A stretch of DNA of 64,000 nt from Brevibacillus dissolubilis (GTDB lineage: Bacteria; Bacillota; Bacilli; Brevibacillales; Brevibacillaceae). Shown here piece by piece: positions 1 to 9,912 of the stretch (the stretch's first letter is position 1; the number at the start of each line of letters is the position of its first letter). A program made the translations under genes and the position numbers. The stretch is from contig NZ_VCNA01000016.1 of NCBI RefSeq assembly GCF_006170445.1, positions 1 to 64,000 of the forward strand, given 5' to 3'. The notes under the pieces were generated by a model. The model ran no database searches, had not been told where the DNA came from, and saw only the letters and a program-made list of their open reading frames with translations.

Positions 1-49
1 GGCACGCCGCCAGCGTTCGTCCTGAGCCAGGATCAAACTCTCCAATAAA
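1..49 (-). rRNA. rrs: 16S ribosomal RNA, 5' end only (partial)
   Basis: The reverse complement reads TTGGAGAGTTTGATCCTGGC and continues CTCAGGACGAACGCTGGCGG, the universal 5' end of bacterial 16S rRNA. The gene runs leftward out of the window, so only about 49 bases are present. It lies just downstream of lysS in the same orientation, as an rrn operon does in B. subtilis. The exact mature 5' end is inferred from the Bacillus position. Confidence 0.97.
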
Positions 50-330
50 GTTGAAGTTGATCTAGGTCAAAAACTTGTTGCTTGGCTGAATTATCATTTG
101 CTTTCGCTGTTCAGTTTTCAAAGGACAACTCTTAGATCTTAACAAACCAGATATTCATTCGTCAACATTTTCTTGAGTGATCCTGCTGACCTTTAATACT
201 CTAGCACACATCAAATTAATTAGCAAGAGTAATTTTTCAGGAATAATATTGGAATTAGCTTGAACAACAACGAAATTTACTATATCACAGCGAGAAAAAT
301 ATAATCAAGAAATTTTTTTCTATCAAAAAC
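50..330 (-). promoter_or_regulatory. rRNA operon leader and promoter region
   Basis: This stretch has no plausible gene. Reading toward the 16S gene it contains the Bacillales rrn leader signature CTTTGAAAACTGAAC (near 107-121). Farther upstream are AT-rich promoter-like hexamers, for example TTGCTA and TAGAGT spaced by 17 bases (around 201-229) and TTGTTG with TATTAT spaced by 16. Which of these is used cannot be decided by eye; more than one promoter is usual for rrn operons. Confidence 0.6.
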
Positions 331-368
331 AAAAAGGAAGCAGTCCCTATATCGGGTTGCTTCCTTTT
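331..368. terminator. lysS terminator
   Basis: A GGAAGCA/TGCTTCC stem flanked by A and T runs lies just past the lysS stop codon. It is nearly symmetrical and separates lysS from the rrn promoter region. Confidence 0.8.
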
Positions 369-410
369 GTCTAAACTGAGTCGGGTTTCCCCGTTTCGTA
401 ATCTGGAAAA

Positions 411-1946
<1,536 letters not shown>

Positions 1947-1977
1947 TTATTCACTCCTTGCTCGTATATAGCCAGAT

Positions 1978-2004
1978 GGCGTACCTTTGCATGTGAGGTA
2001 CGCC
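1978..2004 (-). promoter_or_regulatory. Hairpin in the greA-lysS gap
   Basis: A perfect 9-bp stem (GGCGTACCT / AGGTACGCC, 9-base loop) follows the greA stop. There is no T run after it, so it is not a standard intrinsic terminator. It may protect the greA 3' end or partly limit readthrough into lysS; this is inference. Confidence 0.5.
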
Positions 2005-2021
2005 TGGTTGGTGTTTATGAA

Positions 2022-2498
2022 TTAAAGTTTGATATCGAGGATTTCGTATTGGATCACGCCAGCTGGAACGTTAACATCAACGGTCGTGCCTTTGGATTTG
2101 CCAAGCAGAGCCTGACCAACTGGAGATTCGTTAGAGATCTTGTTGTTGATTGGGTCGGACTCAGCAGAACCCACGATGGTGTATTCTACGACATCGCCGA
2201 ATTCGATATCTTTGAGGATCACGGTAGAACCAACGCTCACCACACCAGTATCGACGTCTTCATTGGTGATGATACGTGCGTTGCGGAGCATTTTTTCGAG
2301 GGTAAGGATGCGGCCCTCGATGAAGGCTTGCTCATTTTTTGCTTCTTCGTATTCGGAGTTTTCGCTGATATCGCCAAAGCTGATCGCTTCTTTGATACGG
2401 GCAGCTACTTCTTTACGTTTAACCGTTTTCAACTCTTCTAGTTCGTGTTCTAGTTTCGCTAAACCATCTGGAGTAAGAATGACTTCTTTTTCAGACAT
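2022..2498 (-). CDS. greA: Transcription elongation factor GreA
   Basis: Enters the secondary channel of backtracked RNA polymerase and stimulates cleavage of the nascent transcript. About 158 residues, the normal length. The N-terminal coiled coil (residues 10-75, Glu/Lys rich, with the [16 protein letters not shown] region carrying the acidic tip) and the C-terminal FKBP-like domain (ending [13 protein letters not shown]...) are both clear. The ATG at 2498 is preferred to an in-frame TTG two codons upstream because GGGGGAA lies at the right distance from the ATG. It lies between dusB and lysS on the same strand. Confidence 0.97.
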   Translation of the reverse strand: MSEKEVILTPDGLAKLEHELEELKTVKRKEVAARIKEAISFGDISENSEYEEAKNEQAFIEGRILTLEKMLRNARIITNEDVDTGVVSVGSTVILKDIEFGDVVEYTIVGSAESDPINNKISNESPVGQALLGKSKGTTVDVNVPAGVIQYEILDIKL

Positions 2499-2627
2499 GT
2501 TCAATTCCCCCGTTTATAAAAAATAAGTAATCCCGAAGTTGGCATTCTCAGGATTATATGTAAATCTCCCTCGTGGTATACAGAGGGGATTAAGGCGTTT
2601 GGCGCTTCTGAGAGGTCATCATAGGGA

Positions 2628-2657
2628 AAGCTGCCAGATTTTAGTGTCTGGCAGCTT
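2628..2657 (-). terminator. Hairpin after dusB
   Basis: Perfect 11-bp inverted repeat (AAGCTGCCAGA / TCTGGCAGCTT) with an 8-base loop, 60 bases beyond the dusB stop. The T run is poor, so termination may be incomplete and greA/lysS could be partly cotranscribed with the folate genes. Confidence 0.55.
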
Positions 2658-2718
2658 ACTAACGATAATATGAGGTATTATAGGATATGCCGAACAGGTT
2701 GTCAATGTCTGGATAAAA

Positions 2719-3756
2719 CTAATAGTTGACGGTTTCCTCAGCTTCTGTATCAGTTGCCATGGCTGATTCATCCATACCAGGAGCACCGTTTTCCAGCCAC
2801 TCGACATAATCGTACATCGCCTTGTGGAGCTCTTCATAGGTCTCTACACCATTGATCAGATTCTTGGTGAGGGTGGCGCCTTTGAGACCTTTGAGATACC
2901 AGGCAGCGTGTTTACGCATCTCAAGAACACCGACGCGCGGGCCTTTGAGAGCGATCAGACGGTCTGCGTGGAGCATACAGATGTCGGCACGCTCGCGCGG
3001 AGTCGGGTCTGGTGAGAGCTGACCTGTCGTGAGGTATTGAATCGTGCGGTACAGCATCCATGGGTTACCCAATGCAGCGCGTCCGATCATAACACCGTCG
3101 CAGCCGGTCGTGTCGAGCATGCGGCGGGCATCCTCAGGTGTGGCTACGTCCCCATTACCGATGACTGGAATGCCGACGGTTTCTTTTACGCGGCCAATCC
3201 ATTCCCAGTCGGCTTTGCCTTTGTACATCTGCACACGGGTACGTCCATGGACTGCGACTGCAGCACCGCCTGCGCGTTCAACGGCTTTCGCATTTTCCAG
3301 CACATAAAGATGGTCTTCGTCCCAGCCAAGACGCATTTTGACGGTTACTGGTTTGTCTACGGCATCGACCACAGCGGAGACGACCTCGTAGATTTTTTCC
3401 GGGTCCAGCAAAAGGCGGGCACCTGCGTCACAGCTGACGATCTTCGGCACTGGACAGCCCATGTTAATGTCGATGATGTCGGCATTAGTGTACTGGTCAA
3501 CATGCTTCGCCGCTGCGACCAACGTCTCACGGTCCCCACCGAAGATTTGCAGGCTCAATGGCTTTTCGCGTTCGTCGACGTAGAGCATATCCATCGTGCG
3601 CTTGTTGCCTTGGACAATCGCTTTGTCGCTAACCATCTCGGCGCAGACCAAGCCTGTACCGAATTCCTTGGCAATCAGACGGAAGGCAGGATTGCAGACC
3701 CCTGCCATCGGTGCAAGCACGACGTTGTTTTTCAGTTCAATGTTACCAATTTTCAT
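2719..3756 (-). CDS. dusB: tRNA-dihydrouridine synthase (DusB family, YacF)
   Basis: FMN-dependent reduction of uridine in the tRNA D-loop, using NADPH. The TIM-barrel domain starts almost at residue 1 ([12 protein letters not shown]). The catalytic cysteine is Cys101 in NMGCPVPKI, and the phosphate-binding IGNGDV and [13 protein letters not shown] segments follow. A small helical C-terminal domain ends in an acidic tail. Length 345 residues is typical. An AAAGGAGG site precedes the ATG. Gene order folK-yazB-dusB is as in B. subtilis, so it is probably the last gene of the folate operon. Confidence 0.96.
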   Translation of the reverse strand: MKIGNIELKNNVVLAPMAGVCNPAFRLIAKEFGTGLVCAEMVSDKAIVQGNKRTMDMLYVDEREKPLSLQIFGGDRETLVAAAKHVDQYTNADIIDINMGCPVPKIVSCDAGARLLLDPEKIYEVVSAVVDAVDKPVTVKMRLGWDEDHLYVLENAKAVERAGGAAVAVHGRTRVQMYKGKADWEWIGRVKETVGIPVIGNGDVATPEDARRMLDTTGCDGVMIGRAALGNPWMLYRTIQYLTTGQLSPDPTPRERADICMLHADRLIALKGPRVGVLEMRKHAAWYLKGLKGATLTKNLINGVETYEELHKAMYDYVEWLENGAPGMDESAMATDTEAEETVNY

Positions 3757-3810
3757 GTATGTTAACCCTCCTTTAGCCTCGAAGGTTGATTTCGAAGTTA
3801 AGAAACATAT

Positions 3811-4023
3811 TCATTTCTTATTTATAGCACATAATTCATCGTAATCGACCTGTAAAGTGTTGGCTATTTTACGCAACACGTTTTCCGTTGGGATTCTTGT
3901 GCCTCTTTCCAGTGTTCCGACAAACGAAAGCGAGACTCCCATCTCCTCTGCGAGAGTCTGCTGAGTAAAGCCTTTTAATTTGCGGAAGGCTCTGATTCGG
4001 CCTCCCAATCGAGTGTCCCCCAT
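3811..4023 (-). CDS. yazB: Small XRE-family helix-turn-helix protein (YazB-like)
   Basis: About 70 residues, almost entirely one Cro/CI-type HTH domain (GGRIRAFRKLKGFTQQTLA then SLSFVGTLERGTRIP). No ligand domain is present, so it probably binds DNA as a simple dimer; its target is unknown. The start at 4023 is chosen for the AAGGGGG site eight bases upstream; a longer frame would begin deeper inside folK. Even so it overlaps the 3' end of folK by 49 bases, in a different frame. The position between folK and dusB is conserved with B. subtilis yazB. Confidence 0.85.
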   Translation of the reverse strand: MGDTRLGGRIRAFRKLKGFTQQTLAEEMGVSLSFVGTLERGTRIPTENVLRKIANTLQVDYDELCAINKK

Positions 4024-4508
4024 TTGTGTACCCCCTTGTGATCCTCTGTCAACGCAATCCACTCGTCTATCGTCCGTGTCGTCCCTGCCAGCTGGCCGCC
4101 CTCCCAGACATCGCGCAGCGGAACCAGTACAAACGCACGGGAAAACATCGCCTGATGCGGAATCGTAAGCTCAGGCAGCTCTACCCGTTCGGTGCCATAC
4201 AGCAAAATGTCGATGTCGATTGTACGCGGACCCCAGCGGACGGTACGGACACGTCCTAATTCTTGTTCGATGGATAACAGCTGTGTCAACAGTGCCTGCG
4301 GCTCCAACGTGGTCTCAACCCGTATCACCATGTTGAAAAAAGCAGGCTGATCCGTATAACCCACAGGATCGGTTTCGTATACGGCAGAAAGTTGCTGGAC
4401 AGTGATGCCCTCTGTGTGATGGATCTCGTCGACCGCGGCTTGAAGATTCAGCTCACGGTCTCCGATGTTGGTGCCTAGTGCCAGATAGGCTTGCACTCGC
4501 CTTGACAT
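3975..4508 (-). CDS. folK: 6-hydroxymethyl-7,8-dihydropterin pyrophosphokinase
   Basis: Transfers pyrophosphate from ATP to hydroxymethyl-dihydropterin, giving the substrate of FolP. Family signatures are AYLALGTNIGDRELNL at the N-terminus and VRWGPRTIDIDILLYG near residues 90-107, which carries the metal-binding Asp pair. 177 residues is normal. It starts two bases after the folB stop and its 3' end overlaps the downstream HTH gene, so translation along the operon is likely coupled. Confidence 0.96.
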   Translation of the reverse strand: MSRRVQAYLALGTNIGDRELNLQAAVDEIHHTEGITVQQLSAVYETDPVGYTDQPAFFNMVIRVETTLEPQALLTQLLSIEQELGRVRTVRWGPRTIDIDILLYGTERVELPELTIPHQAMFSRAFVLVPLRDVWEGGQLAGTTRTIDEWIALTEDHKGVHKWGTLDWEAESEPSAN

Positions 4509-4510
4509 GT

Positions 4511-4876
4511 TTAGGTGTTCACTCGCTTTCGTACCATCTCGATTGCAACCGATTCGTAATGTCCGTTGATCGGTGGATTAGGTTTGGTCACTTTGACTTT
4601 TACTTCGGTAAACGGGAAGGTAGCCAGCAATTGGTCGGCAATTCGGGCGGTCAGTGTCTCAACCAGCTTGTAGCGTTCACCCTCCACGTATTTTTTCACC
4701 AGGTCAAAAATGTCGGCATAGTTGACGGTATCATTCAGGTCGTCGGTTTCTCCGGCCTTAGACAGATCGAGGGAAAGCTCCAGATCGACGTAAAAACGCT
4801 GTCCCAGCTGGGCTTCCGCCTCGAATACGCCATGGTAGCCGTAGAATGACATGTGGTTAAAATAAATTTTATCCAT
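4511..4876 (-). CDS. folB: Dihydroneopterin aldolase
   Basis: Cleaves dihydroneopterin to hydroxymethyl-dihydropterin and glycolaldehyde. 121 residues, the usual size of this small T-fold enzyme. The opening MDKIYFNHMSFYGYHGVFE contains the conserved GYHGV motif with the pterin-binding Glu, and the catalytic Lys lies in the C-terminal VKVTKPNPP segment. Its start overlaps the end of folP by eight bases. Confidence 0.96.
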   Translation of the reverse strand: MDKIYFNHMSFYGYHGVFEAEAQLGQRFYVDLELSLDLSKAGETDDLNDTVNYADIFDLVKKYVEGERYKLVETLTARIADQLLATFPFTEVKVKVTKPNPPINGHYESVAIEMVRKRVNT

Positions 4877-6074
4877 GTACGTCCATCCCCTTTAGCATTG
4901 CGTCCATCATTCTGGCGACGCGTTTGATTTCTTTGACATCGTGGACACGCATGATATGACAGCCTTTGGTGATACCCAGTGCGACGGTGGCAGCTGTACC
5001 CTCCAGACGCTCCTCTGGTGGTAGATCAAGCACACGGCCAATCATGGATTTGCGCGACGTACCAAGCAGCACCGGATAGCCGAGAGCGACGAGGTCATCC
5101 AAGCGGCGCATGGTCTCCAGATTCTGCTCGTGTGATTTGACAAAACCAATCCCTGGATCGAGAATGATGTTCTCCTCACGTACCCCGGCCTCGACGGCGA
5201 TCTGTACCGATTCCCGCAGGTCACGGATGTAGTCACTGAAAAAGTCGGTGTACTCGCGGTCCTCACGGTTGTGCATCAGGATAATCGGCACGTCCAGCTC
5301 TGCTGCTGTCTTGGCCATATCCGGATCTTTCTTCGCGCCCCACACATCGTTGATGATATGGGCACCAGCTTGGATCGCCTGCTTGGCTACCTCTGCCTTG
5401 TAGGTGTCGATTGAGATCGGTACCGGACAGTTGTCCCGGACAAGCGCTTCGATCACCGGGATCACACGGGCCAACTCATCCTCCAGACCGACCGGCGCAA
5501 AGCCCGGACGTGTCGATTCACCGCCCACGTCGATGATATCCGCACCTTGGGCCACCAGTTCCCGCGCATGCAAAACAGCCCGCTCCACATCATTGAAGCG
5601 TCCACCATCGGAGAATGAATCCGGCGTGACGTTCAAAATCCCCATGATCAATGTCCGCTGGTTGAGCGGCAAGATCAGGTTGCGGCAGACCAGCTCCGTA
5701 CGTTTCCCCAGTTTATCCTGATTATAGAGCAATTCCTCAATCTCGGCTCCAAGTCGCTTCAGGCCAAATGGCTGCCCGCGCAATTTTCGGAGCACATCAC
5801 GCATCTGCCGGCGGGTCGCTACCAACAGAACGCTGGATTCGGCTATATCGAGCATGGATACCTTCATATGTACCGCACAGTCGCCACCGCGCGCCAGCAT
5901 CTCCTGCTTGAGAATGTTGGCCGCTTTGAGCGACACGTTATCGACACGGATCAGCAATGTCTCTCCCTTGGGGGCCATCAGCTTGATGCCGCCTGGGTCT
6001 GAACCGATTTTATTCATCTCTGCTGTAATCGACGCTTGGTCATAGACATGAACCACGTAAGGGTTATGCTTCAT
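4869..6074 (-). CDS. folP: Dihydropteroate synthase with N-terminal extension
   Basis: Condenses hydroxymethyl-dihydropterin pyrophosphate with p-aminobenzoate; the target of sulfonamides. The catalytic TIM barrel begins near residue 130 of 401 (MGILNVTPDSFSDGG, then DVGGESTRPG). Ahead of it is a roughly 125-residue extension (ITAEMNKIGSDPGG, LLIRVDNVSLKAANILKQEM...), which B. subtilis Sul lacks. Similar long forms occur in other Firmicutes, so this is probably a lineage feature and not a fusion artefact. The ATG at 6074 is preferred over an upstream TTG because of the GAGGGG site. It begins a transcript separate from tatC, as a terminator lies between them. Confidence 0.95.
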   Translation of the reverse strand: MKHNPYVVHVYDQASITAEMNKIGSDPGGIKLMAPKGETLLIRVDNVSLKAANILKQEMLARGGDCAVHMKVSMLDIAESSVLLVATRRQMRDVLRKLRGQPFGLKRLGAEIEELLYNQDKLGKRTELVCRNLILPLNQRTLIMGILNVTPDSFSDGGRFNDVERAVLHARELVAQGADIIDVGGESTRPGFAPVGLEDELARVIPVIEALVRDNCPVPISIDTYKAEVAKQAIQAGAHIINDVWGAKKDPDMAKTAAELDVPIILMHNREDREYTDFFSDYIRDLRESVQIAVEAGVREENIILDPGIGFVKSHEQNLETMRRLDDLVALGYPVLLGTSRKSMIGRVLDLPPEERLEGTAATVALGITKGCHIMRVHDVKEIKRVARMMDAMLKGMDVHG

Positions 6075-6179
6075 TCTGTTCGTTCCCCTCTTGCATAATG
6101 TCGATAGCATAACATAAATTCCCTATACAATTCTAGCGAACGAATAACGGAATGTGCATGCGACTTTTTCACTAACACC

Positions 6180-6201
6180 AAAAGCCCGGTTTTCACCGGA
6201 C
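6180..6201 (-). terminator. tatC terminator
   Basis: GTCCGGT / ACCGGGC stem with a GAAA-type loop followed by CTTTT, 37 bases after the tatC stop. It separates the phoX-tat unit from folP. Confidence 0.7.
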
Positions 6202-6237
6202 TGGCGTTTTGATCTCGTTTTATTTAGGTAAAAATGA

Positions 6238-6966
6238 CTATACGGCTGAATCGTACAACTCCTCTGTCTCTTTTTGCTTGCGGTAGACGACACGGGAAAT
6301 CAGGATACTTGCTTCGTACAAAAGAAACAGCGGTACAATGACCAGCACATCTGACACCAGATCCGGCGGCGTAATCGTCACCGAGACGATGGTAAGGAGC
6401 AGATAAGCAGGCTTGCGCAGCTTGCCCAAGCGATGCGGATTGACGATCCCGATCTGGCTTAAGAACAGTACCACAATCGGCATCTCAAAAATGATCCCAA
6501 ACGGAATGGTCATATTTAATAGGAAATTAAAATATTCATTGGCGGTAATTAAAAGTTCAAAGTTCCCCTGTGCCAGTCCCAGTGCGAATTGGTACATCAT
6601 CGGAAACAGCACAAAATAGGAAAAGCTGACCCCAAACACAAACAATAAAAACAGCGCCGGCACATACATCAGGGTCACTTTCCGTTCCTGCTTGGTCAGC
6701 GCTGGAGCGACGAACCTCCACAGCTGATAGGCGGCGACCGGAATGGTGATCGCAATCGCACCGACGGCAGCGAGCTTCATGTAGATTCCGAGAATGTCTA
6801 AGGGCCCGAGCACGGTCAGCTTTTCCCCGGAACGGCTGGAGAGAAATTCATAAATCGGCTCTACATATAAAAAACAGACCACCACACTGATGATAAACGT
6901 GCTGAAGGTGATCAACAGCCGCTTGCGCAGATCGGCAACGTGATCAATCAGATTCATCTCCTGCAT
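6238..6966 (-). CDS. tatC: Sec-independent protein translocase TatC
   Basis: Membrane receptor of the twin-arginine translocase; binds the RR signal peptide of folded substrates. 242 residues with six predicted membrane segments and the signature NLIDHVADLRKRLL at the N-terminus (conserved H-ELR-R region), plus FEMPIVVLFLSQIGIV in the middle. It is last in a phoX-tatA-tatC unit, the arrangement of a dedicated TatAdCd system next to its phosphatase substrate in B. subtilis (there PhoD). A hairpin with T run separates it from tatA, so it may receive fewer transcripts. Confidence 0.96.
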   Translation of the reverse strand: MQEMNLIDHVADLRKRLLITFSTFIISVVVCFLYVEPIYEFLSSRSGEKLTVLGPLDILGIYMKLAAVGAIAITIPVAAYQLWRFVAPALTKQERKVTLMYVPALFLLFVFGVSFSYFVLFPMMYQFALGLAQGNFELLITANEYFNFLLNMTIPFGIIFEMPIVVLFLSQIGIVNPHRLGKLRKPAYLLLTIVSVTITPPDLVSDVLVIVPLFLLYEASILISRVVYRKQKETEELYDSAV

Positions 6967-7012
6967 GTCGATTCAACTCCTCTCTTTTTTTACAGGACAG
7001 GAATGTCACAGG

Positions 7013-7046
7013 AAAAAGGCAGTGCGCATAAAAGGCACTACCTTTT
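7013..7046 (-). terminator. Intra-operon terminator or attenuator between tatA and tatC
   Basis: AAGGTAGTGC / GCACTGCCTT stem followed by TTTTT on the coding strand, directly after tatA. As tatC has no clear promoter of its own in the 18 bases that remain before its ribosome site, partial readthrough would set a high TatA:TatC ratio, as Tat systems need. That role is inferred. Confidence 0.6.
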
Positions 7047-7064
7047 CAATCCTGTTGGTTCGTT

Positions 7065-7307
7065 CTAGTTCACGCGTTTGACAGCGTCAGGGGCAGGGGC
7101 ATCACTTGCCAAGAGTGGCGTCGTGGTGGTTTTATCGCTTTTTTCTTTGTCATCGTCGTCCTTGGTCAAGTCGCGCGCGGCGGATTTGAACTCGGTGAGG
7201 GTACGGCCAAAGGCACGGCCGATCTCAGGCAGCTTGCTTGGTCCGAAGATTACCAGCGCGATGATCAGGATCAGAATTAAACCGGGAACCCCGATGGAAG
7301 ATAACAT
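7065..7307 (-). CDS. tatA: Sec-independent protein translocase TatA
   Basis: Forms the protein-conducting oligomer of the Tat translocase. 80 residues: one N-terminal membrane helix ([20 protein letters not shown], with the conserved FGP hinge), the amphipathic helix [18 protein letters not shown], then a charged disordered tail. Its length and lack of the TatB-type extended helix mark it as TatA. It sits 18 bases after phoX and shares its transcript. Confidence 0.95.
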   Translation of the reverse strand: MLSSIGVPGLILILIIALVIFGPSKLPEIGRAFGRTLTEFKSAARDLTKDDDDKEKSDKTTTTPLLASDAPAPDAVKRVN

Positions 7308-7325
7308 GTTGGAAACACTCCTTTT

Positions 7326-8981
7326 TTAGAAGCCGGTGATGGCGATGACGCCTGGGCGGGCAACAGCAGTTCCGCCGTGCGGCCAATGGCTGGTTGGGGC
7401 ATCGTAGGAGGCAAGGTTTTCACCTGGATGCTGGACGGACAGGAAGAGCGTTTTTTCATCTGGAGTAAACCAAGGGCCTGTCATCTCTGCCCCTACTGGA
7501 GCGGAAGCGAATTGGAACGCGTCGCCTTTGCGGGAACCAGTAGTCGGGATGAAGAAAAGACCGTTGTTTCCGAACTTTTTGTAGATGCCTGAGTTCATGG
7601 AGCCAGAAGAAATGTCCGTTACTACCCAGAGGTTACCTGCTTTGTCGAAAGCGAGATTGTCTGGCGCTGCGAAGCCGCTTTGCGGGCCGCCTGTCGCGAA
7701 AATTTCGAACTCGAAGGACGTGCCTGCATGGTTTTTATCTTTTTCAAACATACGCACGATTTGACCGTAGAAGTTGCCGTGCTTGGAGTTATTGGTCAGA
7801 GCAATGAAGATGGAACCGTCGATTGGGTGTACTTCGAGGTCTTCCGGACGGTCCATTGGTGTGCCGCCGACGGTTTTGGCTGCTTCACGGCAGTTGACGA
7901 GCACATCTGCCTGGGACGTGAAGAGCGGTTGGCCTTCTGTGTTTTTCGCACTTTTCAGGGCAGAGTTGGTTTCGTAGTCGAGGGCAACCCATGTGCCTTT
8001 GCCGAAGTTGGCAACATAGAGCGTACCTTCTTCGAGCAGTTTGGAGTTGTTTTTGCCTGCGGTTGGGTCGTACTTGCCTTTGGAGACATATTTGTAGACG
8101 TATTGGTCGTTGGCGTCATCACCCATGTAGACCACGAGCTGACCTGTGGTGGCAATGGTCATCGCTGTGTTTTCGTGGGAAAAGCGACCAAGAGCGGTAT
8201 GCTTCTTCGGTGTGGACTTCGGATCGAATGGATCTGCCTCGATGACCCAGCCATAGTGGGTCGCATCTGGGAGCTTGCACTCTTTTACCACGGTGTCGTA
8301 GTTCTCTTCACAGGAGAGGATGGTGTTCCAGAGAGTAGAGCCTCCGGAGCAGTTGGCAAAGGTACCGATCACTTCTTTTGCACCGTTCATCGCTTTGGAG
8401 CCTGCTGCCGGGCCTGTTACGGTGTGCTTGGTCAAGCCGCTGATGCGACGACCGTATTTGGAATCAGCGACAAGCGTCCATTTGCCGTCTGCCTTTTTCA
8501 CTTCGATGATGGAACCACCAAGTGCGTAGAGGTATTTCTCGATCTGTTCAGCGGTACGCAGATTTTTAGAGGAGTCGCTGTTGAGCGTGTCATAGCCATT
8601 CACGTAATATTCAAGCTCACCACAATACTCGTGGTTGACCCAGAGCAGGCCGTGATCGCTTTTGCCTTCGATTGGCAGATAGCAGGTGAAGTCGGCGTTC
8701 ATACCGAATGTGTCGCCTTTGCTGTTGATCTTGTCGCCGTAGAGGGCGATTACTTCATATTTGTAGCCGTTTGGCAGCACGACATCATCTTTGGATGTGG
8801 CTTTGATCGGCAGGAATTTGGGTCTGTTGCTGGCCTTGGCGTCGAGGCCAAAGAGGTCATCGGCTGTTTTACCAGAAGCAGATTCACCTTCTGCGAGAGC
8901 AGGAATTCCCGTTGCGAGGGAAGCAAGCGCTGCCGTACCCGCGCCCAGATAGGTCAGAAACTGACGACGATTAATTTCCAT
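7326..8981 (-). CDS. phoX: PhoX-type alkaline phosphatase, Tat-exported
   Basis: Secreted phosphomonoesterase of the PhoX (DUF839) family, which uses Fe and Ca and a beta-propeller fold, unrelated to PhoA. Residues 1-31 are a textbook twin-arginine signal (NRRQFLTYLGAG, hydrophobic core, cleavage near ALAEG). Family segments include HENTAM, EDLEVHP and GNLWVVTD. 551 residues is within the family range. Export in folded form fits metal loading in the cytoplasm. The gene heads a unit with tatA and tatC and is preceded by four TTAACA-type repeats at exact 11-base spacing, a PhoP operator, so phosphate starvation control is likely. Confidence 0.92.
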   Translation of the reverse strand: MEINRRQFLTYLGAGTAALASLATGIPALAEGESASGKTADDLFGLDAKASNRPKFLPIKATSKDDVVLPNGYKYEVIALYGDKINSKGDTFGMNADFTCYLPIEGKSDHGLLWVNHEYCGELEYYVNGYDTLNSDSSKNLRTAEQIEKYLYALGGSIIEVKKADGKWTLVADSKYGRRISGLTKHTVTGPAAGSKAMNGAKEVIGTFANCSGGSTLWNTILSCEENYDTVVKECKLPDATHYGWVIEADPFDPKSTPKKHTALGRFSHENTAMTIATTGQLVVYMGDDANDQYVYKYVSKGKYDPTAGKNNSKLLEEGTLYVANFGKGTWVALDYETNSALKSAKNTEGQPLFTSQADVLVNCREAAKTVGGTPMDRPEDLEVHPIDGSIFIALTNNSKHGNFYGQIVRMFEKDKNHAGTSFEFEIFATGGPQSGFAAPDNLAFDKAGNLWVVTDISSGSMNSGIYKKFGNNGLFFIPTTGSRKGDAFQFASAPVGAEMTGPWFTPDEKTLFLSVQHPGENLASYDAPTSHWPHGGTAVARPGVIAITGF

Positions 8982-9035
8982 GATTGAATCGCTCCTTTAG
9001 GGTAAGAATTTGATCGATTTCGTATCTCAAGAACG

Positions 9036-9100
9036 ATTGTACAGGCCTAATGTCTAGTGGCAGTTAACAAAGGTTTAAGATAGCGTTAATGTATTGTAAA
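9036..9100 (-). promoter_or_regulatory. PhoP (PHO) box and promoter of phoX-tatAC
   Basis: On the coding strand four direct repeats, TTTACA, TTAACG, TTAAAC and TTAACT, begin every 11 bases (plus-strand positions 9095-9100, 9084-9089, 9073-9078, 9062-9067). This matches the Bacillus PHO box, TT(A/T/C)A(C/T)A separated by about 5 bases. A -10 box TACAAT lies 20 bases downstream (9036-9041), with no good -35, as expected of an activated promoter. Confidence 0.85.
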
Positions 9101-9104
9101 CAGC

Positions 9105-9138
9105 AAAAAACCGCCCATGCCTTCATGAGCGGTTTCTT
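9105..9138 (-). terminator. pabA terminator
   Basis: AAACCGC / GCGGTTT stem followed by TTTTT, 15 bases past the pabA stop, immediately before the PHO box. Confidence 0.85.
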
Positions 9139-9152
9139 CGTGTGTCTGTTCC

Positions 9153-9743
9153 CTATGCTGTCATTGATTCTTTTTTTGCGTACGTGGTGATAAAATTCTG
9201 GAGAATCTGCTTGCCGTGCTCGGTGATCACAGACTCCGGATGGAATTGCACACCCTCCACGGCATATTGGCGGTGGCGCACAGCCATGATCTCTCCATCT
9301 TCGGTACGGGCGGTAACCTCAAGCTCTTCTGGCAGTGACTCCGGCTTAATCACCAGCGAGTGGTAACGGGCTGCGGTGAATGGCGTTGGCACATCGCGGA
9401 AGATCGTCTGATTGTCATGGAAAACCTCTGAAGTCTTGCCATGCATCAGGCGGTCAGCACGCACGACCTCAGCGCCAAAGACTTGCCCGATCGACTGATG
9501 ACCAAGACATACCCCCAGAATCGGAATCTTACCGGCAAAGTGACGGATGATCTCCATACTCATCCCGGCTTCATTCGGCGTGCACGGGCCTGGCGAAATC
9601 ATCAAATAATCAGGTGCCAGACGCTCGATCTCTTCTAAGGTGATGGCGTCATTGCGATACACTTCCAGCTCCTGACCCAATTCACCAACGAATTGTACCA
9701 AGTTGTACGTAAAAGAGTCATAATTGTCAATCATTAAAATCAT
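9153..9743 (-). CDS. pabA: Glutamine amidotransferase subunit (PabA/TrpG)
   Basis: Class I glutaminase that feeds ammonia to aminodeoxychorismate synthase and, as an amphibolic subunit, often to anthranilate synthase too. 196 residues. The catalytic Cys is in [11 protein letters not shown] (near residue 79) and the His-Glu pair in [11 protein letters not shown]. In B. subtilis it sits between pabB and pabC; neither is present here, so pabA stands alone and the partner must be elsewhere. A TGGTATGAT extended -10 motif upstream suggests its own promoter. Confidence 0.93.
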   Translation of the reverse strand: MILMIDNYDSFTYNLVQFVGELGQELEVYRNDAITLEEIERLAPDYLMISPGPCTPNEAGMSMEIIRHFAGKIPILGVCLGHQSIGQVFGAEVVRADRLMHGKTSEVFHDNQTIFRDVPTPFTAARYHSLVIKPESLPEELEVTARTEDGEIMAVRHRQYAVEGVQFHPESVITEHGKQILQNFITTYAKKESMTA

Positions 9744-9846
9744 AGCTCAGCTCTCCTCTCAACCTCTGCTCATACTAGACTAATCTCATGTTTCAAGCTT
9801 TATCATACCACAGCGGGCTTCTGATTGGGTACTGAAAAAAACGTAG

Positions 9847-9886
9847 AAAAAAGCGGCTCCCGCCCGGATCATGGACGGTGCCGCTT
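9847..9886 (-). terminator. cysK terminator
   Basis: AGCGGC / GCCGCT stem with a GC-rich inner part followed by TTTTTT, about 25 bases after the cysK stop. Confidence 0.8.
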
Positions 9887-9912
9887 CCTTTCCTTCTATT
9901 ATAAAAGAAGCC

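Noticed and set aside
1978-2004. T-box leader of lysS
   Set aside because: No T-box core sequence or specifier stem; only a short hairpin is present, and greA ends just upstream.
7680-8987. 435-codon open frame on the plus strand
   Set aside because: Antisense shadow of phoX, Cys/Phe/Val-rich translation with no recognisable domain and no ribosome site.
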